38,277 nt of DNA from Cryomorphaceae bacterium. Its GTDB lineage: Bacteria; Bacteroidota; Bacteroidia; Flavobacteriales; Schleiferiaceae. Shown piece by piece: positions 17,416 to 25,316 of this stretch. The translations under genes and the position numbers were made by a program. The DNA lies in assembly GCA_020832345.1 (NCBI GenBank), contig JAFIEY010000013.1, forward strand, positions 1-38,277, written 5' to 3'. The number at the start of each line of letters is the position of its first letter. Position 1 is the stretch's first letter. The notes under the pieces were generated by a model. The model searched no databases. It saw only the letters and a program-made list of their open reading frames with translations, and had not been told where the DNA came from.

Positions 17416-18382
17416 AGGATTGATTTTCCTGTGAAGATAGAATAATCATTTGTTCGTACTCTTCAGGTGTAAGGTCGTTGTAGAAAAAGTTGACCGGATT
17501 GATTTTCCGTCCATTTTTTATAACTTCATAGTGGAGGTGAGGGGCGGTAGAGGTTCCTGTATTGCCAACAAAACCGATTACTTCACCGCGTTTTACCTTC
17601 TGACCGGTTCTAACATTTACCTTGCTCATGTGGCCGTATAGGGTTTGATAGCCATAACCGTGATCTAAGACCACATAGTTGCCGTAGCCAGCCGCACGTT
17701 TTCGCGGATCGTTGGAAACAACCCCGTTTCCGGTGGCGTAAATGGGCGTTCCTGTAGGGGCGGTAAAGTCCATTCCGGTATGTAGCTTCTTTATTTTGTG
17801 AATGGGGTGAAAACGATACCCAAAACCCGAAGCGATTCTGGTCAAATCTTTATTGGCGATGGGTTGAATCGCCGGAATACTGGCCAACATATTACTTTTG
17901 TTTTTGGCCATGTTGATGACTTCGTCAAAAGAACGCGATTGTATATAAGTTTGCTTAGTTAATACATCGAGTTTTTCGGTGGTTTCCTTTACCAGATTGG
18001 CATTGTCAAAACCCTCCAACTCTTTATAGCGATTTACCCCGCCAAAACCGGCTTTACGAATGGAAGTAGGAATGGGGTCAGCTTCAAATATTACCCGATA
18101 AATATTGTCATCCCGCTTTTGCATGTCTTCGAGAACCAACGAGAGGTTGTCGAGGCGGTTGTTTAAAACATCGTAATGCAGTTGCAGGTTTTCTAATTCC
18201 CGGTTAAGTGCTTTTTCTTTTGGGGATTCGACAAAATTGTCGGCTAATACGATTCCTAAAAAGGCAAAAAGCCCCGCCGCCAAAATGAAAATGGTGGTGT
18301 TCCTGAATCGATCCCAAGTACTTAGCTCAATCTTTTTATAAGATAAGCTTCTTTGATCGTAATAATATTTGACCTTCGCCAT
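17408..18382 (-). CDS. M23-family metallopeptidase (peptidoglycan hydrolase)
   Basis: Membrane-anchored LytM/M23 zinc endopeptidase of 324 residues. A single transmembrane helix (about 29-47) follows a basic cytoplasmic N-terminus. A coiled coil (about 57-90) and a spacer come next, then the peptidase domain (about 185-295). Zinc ligands are visible as H201 and D205 in HTGMDF and H284 in PHLHYEV, with catalytic H251 in YGHMS and H282, so the enzyme should be active, unlike degenerate EnvC-type activators. Expected action is cleavage of peptide cross-links in the periplasm during growth or division. It is cotranscribed with the MerR gene and diverges from alaS across 134 bp. Confidence 0.92.
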   Translation of the reverse strand: MAKVKYYYDQRSLSYKKIELSTWDRFRNTTIFILAAGLFAFLGIVLADNFVESPKEKALNRELENLQLHYDVLNNRLDNLSLVLEDMQKRDDNIYRVIFEADPIPTSIRKAGFGGVNRYKELEGFDNANLVKETTEKLDVLTKQTYIQSRSFDEVINMAKNKSNMLASIPAIQPIANKDLTRIASGFGYRFHPIHKIKKLHTGMDFTAPTGTPIYATGNGVVSNDPRKRAAGYGNYVVLDHGYGYQTLYGHMSKVNVRTGQKVKRGEVIGFVGNTGTSTAPHLHYEVIKNGRKINPVNFFYNDLTPEEYEQMIILSSQENQSFD

Positions 18383-18396
18383 TGATTGTTATTTTC

Positions 18397-18404
18397 TAAT
18401 TTTG
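18397..18404 (+). promoter_or_regulatory. Candidate -7 box upstream of alaS
   Basis: TAATTTTG exactly matches TAnnTTTG and would give an alaS leader of roughly 110 nt. A weaker TACTTTG-type sequence overlaps the TTG start itself. No well-spaced -33 TTG was found (nearest about 25 nt away), so which site is used is uncertain. Confidence 0.3.
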
Positions 18405-18449
18405 CGCCTTGTTGTGAAATACTAGTTTCAAGGGTAAAATTACAATTGA

Positions 18450-18457
18450 CAAATGTA
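18450..18457 (-). promoter_or_regulatory. Candidate -7 box for the M23-MerR operon
   Basis: Reading leftward, TACATTTG is an exact TAnnTTTG match, 67 nt before the peptidase ATG. No convincing -33 element lies at the usual spacing. Confidence 0.4.
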
Positions 18458-18516
18458 GTGATTCCTGAAAGATTGGACAGTTATTCACCATGTAACTTTA
18501 AAAACACTTTAATACT

Positions 18517-21129
18517 TTGAACGCTAACAACTTCTCATCGAATACCATTCGTCAAACATTTCTTGATTTTTTTCGAAATAAGCAACATAAGATCGTTTCT
18601 TCGGTTCCTATTGTGGTGAAGGACGACCCAACGTTGATGTTTATTAATGCCGGGATGAACCCTTTTAAGGATTATTTCCTCGGGAATGCTAAACCGGTTG
18701 CTCCTCGAATTGCTGATAGCCAGAAGTGTTTGAGAGTAAGCGGAAAACACAACGATCTTGAAGAAGTAGGCGTCGATACTTATCACCATACTTTGTTTGA
18801 AATGTTGGGCAATTGGTCATTTGGCGATTATTTTAAGGCCGAAGCCATTTCCTGGGCCTGGGAGTTGTTAACCGAAGTATTTAAAATGGATCCCGACCGC
18901 CTTTACGTTACCGTTTTTGAAGGTGATGACAAAGAAGGTTTGGAGCGCGATACTGAATCTGCACAATATTGGAAACAATTCGTGCCGGAAAATAGAATCC
19001 TAAACGGAAATAAAAAGGATAATTTTTGGGAAATGGGTGACACGGGTCCCTGCGGACCATGTTCGGAAATCCATGTTGACATTCGCTCCGAGGCAGAAAG
19101 AGCGCGTGTAAATGGCGCGGATTTGGTCAACGCAGATCATCCGCATGTGATAGAAATTTGGAATTTGGTTTTCATGCAATTTAACCGAAAGGCGGATGGA
19201 AGTCTGGAAAATCTCCCGCAAACCCATGTTGATACAGGGATGGGATTTGAAAGGCTGTGCATGGTATTGCAGGAAAAAGATTCGAGTTATGATACCGATG
19301 TTTTTCAGCCCATCATCCAAATCATTGCGAAAATTTCCGGGATACAATACGGCGATGACGAGCGAACTGATATCGCCATGCGGGTAATTGCCGATCACTT
19401 AAGGGCTGTGAGTTTTGCCATCGCCGACGGTCAGTTGCCGTCAAATAATGGTGCAGGTTACGTTATTCGTAGAATTCTTCGCCGTGCGGTTCGCTATGCC
19501 TATTCAGTACTAAATATTGATCGACCGGTTTTAGCTGAACTACTTCCTACATTAGTGACACAAATGGGCGATTTCTTCCCCGAATTGGTCAAACAGCAAA
19601 AACTTATTTCACAGGTAATTACCGAGGAAGAGTTGGCCTTTATTCGTACTTTGGAGCTGGGGCTTCAGCGATTGGAAGAGCATTTGGGTGAAAATTTAGA
19701 TGTATTGCCGGGGAAAATTGCCTTTGAGTTATACGATACTTTTGGTTTTCCGCTGGATCTTACCGCCTTAATTTTGCGAGAAAGGGGGAAATCTGTGGAT
19801 GAAAAAGGCTTTGCCGAAGAAATGCAAAAGCAAAAAGATCGCTCACGTGCAGCTGGAAAACTCTCCGTTGATGACTGGATTGTTAAGCGTGAAGGACAAG
19901 GCGTTTTTGTGGGATATGATCAACTTCAGGTAGTTGAGTCGACAATTTGTAGATATAGAAAAGTTGAAGAAAAGAAAAAGTCCTTTTACCAAATAGTTTT
20001 AGACAAAACCCCTTTTTATCCGGAAGGAGGAGGGCAAATTGGGGATTGTGGTTGGTTGATAGATGCTCGTGGTGAAAAAGTGCGGGTTTGGAATACCCGA
20101 AAGGAAAGTGGGTTGATTTTACATTTTGTCAACACCTTACCCTTTGGCGAGGTCGTAATTGCACAAGTAGATGAAGATGCCCGCAAGCGAACCACCGCAA
20201 ACCACAGTGCAACGCATTTACTCCACCATGCACTGCGTGAAATTCTGGGCACCCATGTTGAGCAAAAGGGTTCATTTGTCGGTCCGGAATACCTGCGTTT
20301 TGACTTTTCTCATTTCAGCAAGGTTCAGCCGGATGAATTAAGTAAAATTGAAGCAAGGGTAAATGCATTGATCGACGAGCAAATTCCATTGGGCGAATTT
20401 CGAAATATAAGTATGGAGGAAGCCACAGCAAAAGGCGCTCTTGCACTGTTTGGCGAAAAATACGGAGAGGTGGTTCGCGCCATTCAGTTTGGCGATAGTG
20501 TCGAGTTGTGCGGTGGAACCCACTTAAACAATACAGCTTATATAGGAATGTTTGTTATTACCGGCGAGAGCTCGGTAGCTGCGGGAATTAGACGAATTGA
20601 GGCCATTTCCGGCGCAGCTGTCAGGTCGTTGTTTCATCAGCAAAGGGAAGAGATTCAAACGATAAAAACCATTACGGGAAATCAGAAAAGCCCGAGCGAG
20701 GCAGTAGAAATGTTAAAGTCTGAATTAGCCGAGACAAAGGAGAAATTAACCGTTTTTGAGAAAGAGAAGAATAAGGCGCAAGTGGTAGAAATGGAGACTC
20801 AATTACGCGAGGTAAATGGTATGCAAGTGCTTATTCAAAAGACTGAACTCGATTCTCAAGTTATAAAAGACCTTGCTTTTTCCTGGAAGCAGAAGTATCC
20901 GAATTTGTTTTTGGTGTTGGGTACTTCCCTAGAGGGAAAAGCTGTTTTGTCCATTGCTGTTGGCGATAATCTGGTTGCAAAGGGGATGCATGCAGGCAAT
21001 TTGGTTAGAGAATGGAGTAAACACATCAGAGGTGGGGGAGGAGGTCAGCCCTTTTTCGCCACTGCGGGTGGTAAATTCCCCGAAGGTTTAGATACGGTTT
21101 TGAAATTGGCTAAAGAAATGGTGGGTTGA
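18517..21129 (+). CDS. alaS: Alanyl-tRNA synthetase
   Basis: Class II aminoacyl-tRNA synthetase charging tRNA-Ala, 870 residues, full length for the bacterial enzyme. The catalytic domain has PTLMFINAGMNPFKDYFLG, HTLFEMLGNWSFGDYF and TGPCGPCSEIH. The tRNA-recognition region includes GAGYVIRRILRRAVRYA. The editing domain carries zinc ligands H563 and H567 (NHSATH) and C665 and H669 (CGGTH). The C-terminal oligomerisation domain has the glycine-rich RGGGGGQPFFATAGG. No ATG or GTG lies between the upstream in-frame stop and the conserved IRQTFLDFF segment, so TTG at 18517 is the only standard start. It diverges from the M23-MerR operon. Confidence 0.97.
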   Translation: MNANNFSSNTIRQTFLDFFRNKQHKIVSSVPIVVKDDPTLMFINAGMNPFKDYFLGNAKPVAPRIADSQKCLRVSGKHNDLEEVGVDTYHHTLFEMLGNWSFGDYFKAEAISWAWELLTEVFKMDPDRLYVTVFEGDDKEGLERDTESAQYWKQFVPENRILNGNKKDNFWEMGDTGPCGPCSEIHVDIRSEAERARVNGADLVNADHPHVIEIWNLVFMQFNRKADGSLENLPQTHVDTGMGFERLCMVLQEKDSSYDTDVFQPIIQIIAKISGIQYGDDERTDIAMRVIADHLRAVSFAIADGQLPSNNGAGYVIRRILRRAVRYAYSVLNIDRPVLAELLPTLVTQMGDFFPELVKQQKLISQVITEEELAFIRTLELGLQRLEEHLGENLDVLPGKIAFELYDTFGFPLDLTALILRERGKSVDEKGFAEEMQKQKDRSRAAGKLSVDDWIVKREGQGVFVGYDQLQVVESTICRYRKVEEKKKSFYQIVLDKTPFYPEGGGQIGDCGWLIDARGEKVRVWNTRKESGLILHFVNTLPFGEVVIAQVDEDARKRTTANHSATHLLHHALREILGTHVEQKGSFVGPEYLRFDFSHFSKVQPDELSKIEARVNALIDEQIPLGEFRNISMEEATAKGALALFGEKYGEVVRAIQFGDSVELCGGTHLNNTAYIGMFVITGESSVAAGIRRIEAISGAAVRSLFHQQREEIQTIKTITGNQKSPSEAVEMLKSELAETKEKLTVFEKEKNKAQVVEMETQLREVNGMQVLIQKTELDSQVIKDLAFSWKQKYPNLFLVLGTSLEGKAVLSIAVGDNLVAKGMHAGNLVREWSKHIRGGGGGQPFFATAGGKFPEGLDTVLKLAKEMVG

Positions 21130-21222
21130 TGGGGTAATAAAAAAAGCTTTAGCATTTCCCCAAAAAAACAAATTCTTAGAGGCAATTATTGTTTTTTTCT
21201 TTGGATTAGAAAATTTTGAGAT

Positions 21223-21714
21223 TTAAAACGAATCCCCAAATGCCGCCATACGAACTGCTGCTACAGCCGCTTCGGTACCTTTGTTACCATGGATTCCTCC
21301 TGAGCGGGCAAGTGCTTGTGCCCGATTGTCGTCCGTAAGAACACATCCTATGATGGGGATGTCTAATTCGGAATTGAGTATAGATAAACCCTGAAATACG
21401 GATTGGCAAACAAAATCGAAATGGGCAGTTTCCCCACGAATAACCGAACCAATGATGATAATGGCCGAAGGAATAGCGCTTTTGGTCGCCATAGATTTTG
21501 CTGCATAAATGAGCTCCAGACTCCCGGGCACACGTCTGCGGAGAATGTTACGCTCAGCTACACCGATATCGAGAAGCGCTTCAATTGCTCCTTTTTCTAA
21601 ATTATCGGTAATGTCATTATTCCAGTCTGCGGTAATAATACCAAAACCTTTGTCCTCAACTGATGGTAATGATTCTTTGTTGTATGCTGAAAGATTTGTG
21701 CCTTGAGTTGCCAT
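21223..21714 (-). CDS. ribH: 6,7-dimethyl-8-ribityllumazine synthase
   Basis: Lumazine synthase, the penultimate enzyme of riboflavin synthesis, of 163 residues and normal size. It condenses 5-amino-6-ribitylamino-uracil with dihydroxybutanone phosphate and forms icosahedral or pentameric assemblies. Visible motifs are VPGSLELIYAAK (57-68), GSVIRGETAHFDFVC with the catalytic-region His, and IPIIGCVLTDDNRAQALAR, followed by GNKGTEAA. It lies downstream of a TPR gene on the same strand, separated by 254 bp that hold a hairpin repeat, a terminator and its own promoter box, so the two genes are probably transcribed separately. Confidence 0.96.
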   Translation of the reverse strand: MATQGTNLSAYNKESLPSVEDKGFGIITADWNNDITDNLEKGAIEALLDIGVAERNILRRRVPGSLELIYAAKSMATKSAIPSAIIIIGSVIRGETAHFDFVCQSVFQGLSILNSELDIPIIGCVLTDDNRAQALARSGGIHGNKGTEAAVAAVRMAAFGDSF

Positions 21715-21735
21715 ATTGGTATAAATTTATTGCGA

Positions 21736-21743
21736 CAAATGTA
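21736..21743 (-). promoter_or_regulatory. Candidate -7 box for ribH
   Basis: Leftward TACATTTG exactly matches TAnnTTTG and ends 21 nt before the ribH ATG. It lies downstream of the terminator that ends the preceding TPR transcript, consistent with independent ribH transcription. No clear -33 TTG. Confidence 0.45.
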
Positions 21744-21763
21744 ATAATGTAACTGAAATAAAA

Positions 21764-21796
21764 AAGGCTCGAACACTATGGAAGCATTCGAGCCTT
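21764..21796 (-). terminator. Intrinsic terminator of the TPR gene
   Basis: A perfect 10-bp stem (AAGGCTCGAA with TTCGAGCCTT) has a 13-nt loop. In the leftward transcript it is followed by a U-rich tract (TTTTTATTT, from the A-run 21757-21765). It sits between the hairpin repeat after the TPR gene and the ribH promoter box. Confidence 0.85.
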
Positions 21797-21840
21797 AAAT
21801 GAAATACACATTGAAATTGATTGCAATCAATTTACAATTA

Positions 21841-21968
21841 TGAGTCTGCTCTAAAAAGTTCCTTTCTGCCAAAATCTTCCTTGTCGGTAGATTTTGGAAT
21901 CCTCACTTGCTCCGGTTCAAAAATCCCCTCGATTTTGATTGAAATCATCCTTTTTAGCGTGGACTCAA
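21841..21968 (+). repeat. Stop-associated hairpin repeat, long form, copy 1
   Basis: 128-bp element with 18-nt terminal arms TGAGTCTGCTCTAAAAAG and CTTTTTAGCGTGGACTCA. These pair with two G-U wobbles and one mismatch on this strand. Inside are two further inverted repeats: CCAAAATCT/AGATTTTGG (9 bp, perfect) and TCAAAAATC/GATTTTGA. It abuts the stop codon of the leftward TPR gene with no spacer. Strand is given as the one whose first arm reads GAGTCTGC. Four related copies occur later in the window. Confidence 0.85.
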
Positions 21969-22664
21969 TTATTTATTTTCAAGCATGGCAATTAATTTGC
22001 CGGCTTCTTGCGCTTCTTCACTTTCGGAATAGTCTTTTTTAAGACGATTGAGATGTTTCAACGCCTTTGAATTGTCTTCCAATAGAATGGCGGTCTGAGC
22101 AGCCTTCATCAGGTACATAGGGACAACCATGTTGTTTTTGCTTTTCCTCACAGCCTTTTCGTAATACTCTAAACCCTCTTTTGTTTGGTTGAGTTCCAAA
22201 AACGCATCACCTATCGCGCCAATGGCTACTACCGAAAGGATATCGTCCTTGGTGGAAAACTTGTCGAGATATTTAATGGCACTTTTGTAATCACCGAGGT
22301 TTAGATAGGCAATTCCGGCGTAATAGTTAGAAAGGTTTGCAGCTTTGGTCATGCCGAAACTTTCCGCAATACCGAGAAAACCCATACTTGAACCGTCACC
22401 TTCTAAAGCGGTTTCGAAATTCTCACTGGCGAGTTGCTCCTGCGCCAGATATAATTCGTATTGAGCTTCCTTTTCAAGCGGTTGGAGATACAACATGGTA
22501 AAACCAAAATATCCGCCAATACCGACAAAAATTGCGATGAAAAAACCCATCAAGGCAGTTTTGTTTTTTTCTAGGTAAGCTTCAAAATTGGAGATCTTTT
22601 GTTCTACATCGATGAGAACTTCATCCTCCTGCTTTTGCTTCTTTTTACTTTTGTATTTAGCCAT
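21969..22664 (-). CDS. Membrane-anchored tetratricopeptide-repeat protein (YfgM-like)
   Basis: Protein of 231 residues. The N-terminus is strongly basic (KYKSKKKQKQ), then one transmembrane helix (about 37-57), then TPR-like helical pairs to the end, e.g. AANLSNYYAGIAYLNLGDYKS and AIGDAFLELNQTKEGLEYYE. This layout, a single helix with periplasmic TPRs, resembles YfgM, a partner of envelope chaperones and the Sec machinery in E. coli. ATG at 22664 was preferred over the in-frame TTG at 22670. Its position upstream of ribH is familiar from Bacteroidota genomes. Its stop touches a dispersed hairpin repeat. The function is a scaffold by analogy only. Confidence 0.85.
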   Translation of the reverse strand: MAKYKSKKKQKQEDEVLIDVEQKISNFEAYLEKNKTALMGFFIAIFVGIGGYFGFTMLYLQPLEKEAQYELYLAQEQLASENFETALEGDGSSMGFLGIAESFGMTKAANLSNYYAGIAYLNLGDYKSAIKYLDKFSTKDDILSVVAIGAIGDAFLELNQTKEGLEYYEKAVRKSKNNMVVPMYLMKAAQTAILLEDNSKALKHLNRLKKDYSESEEAQEAGKLIAMLENK

Positions 22665-22686
22665 TGCCAAAATGTTTGTTGTTTTG

Positions 22687-22710
22687 CAAAGGTATATTAA
22701 TTGATATACC
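22687..22710 (-). promoter_or_regulatory. -7 box overlapped by a 20-bp palindrome (candidate operator)
   Basis: Leftward TACCTTTG (22694-22687) exactly matches TAnnTTTG, 23 nt before the TPR-protein ATG. Overlapping it by 4 bp, 22691-22710 is a palindrome with perfect 7-bp arms GGTATAT/ATATACC around TAATTG, the layout expected of a site for a dimeric regulator. It lies between the TPR gene and the divergent AraC-like gene. Which protein binds is unknown. Confidence 0.4.
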
Positions 22711-22825
22711 GGTGTTTTTTAGGTGGGCAAAAATAGGATATTATTTTAAACTTTCGTTGTAGTTTTCTGATTTTAATTTAAACTCGTTCACTTTGGCGCG
22801 CTAACAACCCTGTAAATTTTTTAAA

Positions 22826-23401
22826 ATGAAGGATACGAACACATTATATATTAAAAACATGGTTTGTCAACGCTGCGTTATGGCGGTGGAATCTGTTTTG
22901 CAAAAACATCACATTCCCTATAATCGCATAGATTTGGGTTGGGTCGAGCTTTCTATGCAAATTTCTGATATCCAAAAGCAATCTTTTTTCGATGATCTTA
23001 ATGCCATCGGGTTTTATGAAGTCAAAAGTGTAGAGCTGCAGTTGGTGGAAAAAATACGAAACCATATAATTCAAGCTATCCAAAATGAGGATTTAAGTGA
23101 AATGAAAGAAACTTGGTCGGAGCGATTGGTCGCAAACTTCCACAAGGATTACAGCACCCTTAGCAAGGCTTTTTCTCAAAACCAAGGCTATACGATTGAA
23201 CACTTTGTGATCATTCAAAAGATGGAGCGAATAAAAGCCCTCCTACTGTATGGTGAACTTACAATTGCAGAAATTGCGTTTACCACCGGATATAGCAGTT
23301 CGCAGTTTTTGGCAACGCAGTTTAAGCAACACACTGGGATGACCCCTTCCGAGTTTAGAAAAAATCACAAGGGGAATCGCAGAGAAATTGATGAAATTTG
23401 A
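22826..23401 (+). CDS. HMA-like domain fused to AraC-type DNA-binding domain
   Basis: Compact regulator of 191 residues. Residues 6-75 look like a heavy-metal-associated (ferredoxin-like) domain, with IKNMVCQRCVMAVESVL carrying a CxxC pair (C14, C17) in the HMA position, although the flanking Gly-Met is replaced by Asn-Met. Residues about 100-180 form two AraC helix-turn-helix units: KDYSTLSKAFSQNQGYTIEHFVI and LTIAEIAFTTGYSSSQFLATQFKQHTGMTPSEFRK. Metal binding, probably copper, controlling transcription is the natural inference but is unproven, and no metal-transport gene lies beside it. The 160-bp upstream gap holds a palindrome. Convergent with the glycosyltransferase gene, with a hairpin repeat between them. 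Confidence 0.85.
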   Translation: MKDTNTLYIKNMVCQRCVMAVESVLQKHHIPYNRIDLGWVELSMQISDIQKQSFFDDLNAIGFYEVKSVELQLVEKIRNHIIQAIQNEDLSEMKETWSERLVANFHKDYSTLSKAFSQNQGYTIEHFVIIQKMERIKALLLYGELTIAEIAFTTGYSSSQFLATQFKQHTGMTPSEFRKNHKGNRREIDEI

Positions 23402-23478
23402 GAATAATAAAAACGTATATTTCAATAAAAAAAGTTCGGGAAGTCCTATGTTTATAAAGAACATACCCGCTTTAACAT

Positions 23479-23535
23479 TGATTCCACCTCGATATGGAAG
23501 ATTTTAGCAGAAAGTGACTTTTCGGAGCAGACTCA
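23479..23535 (-). repeat. Stop-associated hairpin repeat, short form, copy 5 (diverged)
   Basis: 57-bp element with the same 18/21/18 arm-loop-arm architecture as the copy at 26187. It ends 4 bp from the stop codon of the leftward glycosyltransferase gene. In the GAGTCTGC-strand orientation 14 of 18 arm positions still pair (three as wobbles). Positions 12-13 have changed from T-A/A-T to C-G/G-C on both arms, i.e. two compensatory changes. Confidence 0.75.
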
Positions 23536-23539
23536 ACAA

Positions 23540-24568
23540 TTAAAAAACTTCTTCATTCACAATAGGCTTTGTAATCCAAGGTGAAGCAATAACGGTTTTC
23601 CAATTTACCCGTTTGAGTTTGGATTGACGCATCACGGTCACTGCATATTTTTTTCGCAGACGATTGGCGAGATACTCTTGTTCTGTTTGACCCGGTGTGG
23701 GAATAAGTAATGGACTAACATTGAATGGGTAAATGTCCATCAGGGTAGAATAACCACTGCGACACACCACAACCTTTGATCTTGCAAGCAGGTTGGAAAT
23801 TTGCCCTGCATCAGCTAAATCGTAAATTTCCCGGTTTGGAAAATTCGTTTCCAAAGGCTTTTTTGAACCGCGAACCAGCACCACCTTTTTATCAAAATCT
23901 TTTAATCCGTTGACCAAAAGATTTTCAAAAACACTCCTTTGTGGTTCCGGCCCACTTAAAAGCAGCAATATGTCGATGTCCTTTTCGGGTAAAGTGGCGG
24001 GTACGGTCAGGCGAGATAAAAACCCCAAATAGCGTTTGTGAATTTTTTTTGTGCGCCACATGCTCAACTTTCCACTTAATGTATGTTTTCGGGTATCGGG
24101 TATCCAAATCTCCTGAAATTTCAGCATATAATTTCGGTGGAAAAAGGTGAGAACTTTGCCCCCTAAACCCCCGAGGATTTTCAATTGATGGGTGATGTAA
24201 ACGTTTCTACACCAAGAATTGTAACAGCCCAAACGATTGTCGGAAATTATGCGATCAAAATTGTGTGCTTTGACCAATTGATTAACCACTTTATTTTCCT
24301 TTAAAATACTTGTAAAAATGGCAGGACCTTTTACGAGCATCATAAACCAAAGGTTGTTTTTCTTTCCGTATTTTATGTTGTAAGGCGGTAATTGATGGAA
24401 ACTGCAGCCGGGAAATTCACTCTTCAAAACCTCTAAAGCCTCTCCGTCAGAAGCGATGTGTACTTCATGGCCTTTCGCCAACATACTTCTTATGATGGGG
24501 GTGCTTCGGGTTGCATGTCCCAAACCCCAATTGAGAACGCAAAACAAAACTTTTTGATTAGAGGCCAT
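23540..24568 (-). CDS. MurG-like glycosyltransferase (GT28/GT1-type)
   Basis: GT-B fold glycosyltransferase of 342 residues. The N-terminal domain opens with VLFCVLNWGLGHATRSTPII (7-26), the GxGHxxR-type acceptor-side loop seen in MurG and UDP-sugar transferases. The C-terminal half has LLLLSGPEPQRSVFENLL and the donor-binding region VVVCRSGYSTLMDIYPFN followed by LLIPTPGQTEQEYLA, equivalent to the MurG SGxxT...P....QxxNA region. It is a predicted member of the COG1819-type group, probably building a surface glycan or glycolipid; substrates are unknown. ATG 24568 was chosen over an upstream in-frame start at 24619, which falls upstream of the -7 box. It diverges from trmB. Confidence 0.82.
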   Translation of the reverse strand: MASNQKVLFCVLNWGLGHATRSTPIIRSMLAKGHEVHIASDGEALEVLKSEFPGCSFHQLPPYNIKYGKKNNLWFMMLVKGPAIFTSILKENKVVNQLVKAHNFDRIISDNRLGCYNSWCRNVYITHQLKILGGLGGKVLTFFHRNYMLKFQEIWIPDTRKHTLSGKLSMWRTKKIHKRYLGFLSRLTVPATLPEKDIDILLLLSGPEPQRSVFENLLVNGLKDFDKKVVLVRGSKKPLETNFPNREIYDLADAGQISNLLARSKVVVCRSGYSTLMDIYPFNVSPLLIPTPGQTEQEYLANRLRKKYAVTVMRQSKLKRVNWKTVIASPWITKPIVNEEVF

Positions 24569-24584
24569 GATAAATATTTGTTGG

Positions 24585-24592
24585 CAAAGATA
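24585..24592 (-). promoter_or_regulatory. Candidate -7 box for the glycosyltransferase
   Basis: Leftward TATCTTTG matches TAnnTTTG exactly, 17 nt before the chosen ATG (24568). An upstream TTG lies at 24-nt spacing, just outside the usual range. The site excludes the longer start at 24619. Confidence 0.5.
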
Positions 24593-24623
24593 ATTTACAG
24601 CTCCTGCATTTTGCCTCAATCCC

Positions 24624-24631
24624 TACCTTTG
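24624..24631 (+). promoter_or_regulatory. Candidate -7 box for trmB
   Basis: TACCTTTG matches TAnnTTTG exactly and ends 4 nt before the trmB ATG, so the transcript would be nearly leaderless. No TTG at the usual -33 spacing. Confidence 0.45.
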
Positions 24632-24635
24632 TCGC

Positions 24636-25313
24636 ATGGCAAGAAAAAAATTGAGTCGGTTTGAAGAAAACCGAAGTTTTCCGCACGTAATTGAACCCAC
24701 CCGTGCTCAGGTAGTTGATGGTTTAAATTTGCGCGGAAATTGGCGTAAAGATCATTTTAAAAAAGACGTCCCCCTGGTTGTCGAACTTGGGTGTGGAAAG
24801 GGAGAATATACTGTGGCTTTGGCCGAAAAGTATCCGGAAACCTGCTTTGTTGGGGTGGATATCAAAGGCGCGCGAATTTGGTATGGTGCTAAAGATATTG
24901 CCGATAAAGATTTCCAAAACGCTGCTTTTTTACGAACAGAAATAGAGCTTATTGACGGCTGTTTTGGCCCCGAGGAAGTTGATGAGATTTGGATTACTTT
25001 CCCCGATCCGCAGATAAAACACCGAAGAAGTAAACACCGGCTTACACACCCAGTGCTTCTTGAAAAGTACGCTGATATCCTTAAGCCAAACGGCGTATTG
25101 CATTTAAAAACCGATAGTGAATTCCTCCATGGATATACCCTAGGTGTATTGCATAATCACCCTCGGTTCTCAGTGGAATCTGCATATTTCGACATCGATC
25201 ATCAACTTACCATTAAGGATGATTTACTGCACAGTGTGCAAACACATTACGAAATGATGTTTCGGGAAAAGGGAAAGTCAATTACCTATTTGAAAGCCAT
25301 CAGAAAAAAATAA
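24636..25313 (+). CDS. trmB: tRNA (guanine-N7-)-methyltransferase
   Basis: SAM-dependent enzyme methylating G46 in the tRNA variable loop, 225 residues, standard length. SAM motif I is VVELGCGKGEYTVALAEKYP (48-67), followed by FVGVDIKGARIW. The catalytic signature DEIWITFPDPQIKHRRSKHRL (109-129) has the family Asp and the basic RNA-binding run, and HLKTDSEFLH lies downstream. It heads a rightward pair, with the MtfA-like gene starting 3 bp after its stop. One of several SAM users in the window. Confidence 0.96.
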   Translation: MARKKLSRFEENRSFPHVIEPTRAQVVDGLNLRGNWRKDHFKKDVPLVVELGCGKGEYTVALAEKYPETCFVGVDIKGARIWYGAKDIADKDFQNAAFLRTEIELIDGCFGPEEVDEIWITFPDPQIKHRRSKHRLTHPVLLEKYADILKPNGVLHLKTDSEFLHGYTLGVLHNHPRFSVESAYFDIDHQLTIKDDLLHSVQTHYEMMFREKGKSITYLKAIRKK

Positions 25314-25316
25314 GTT

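Noticed and set aside
21130-21222. Possible terminator between alaS and ribH (GGGG...CCCC with A/T runs)
   Set aside because: The stem is interrupted and no T-run follows it on either strand, so it does not meet the pattern of an intrinsic terminator.
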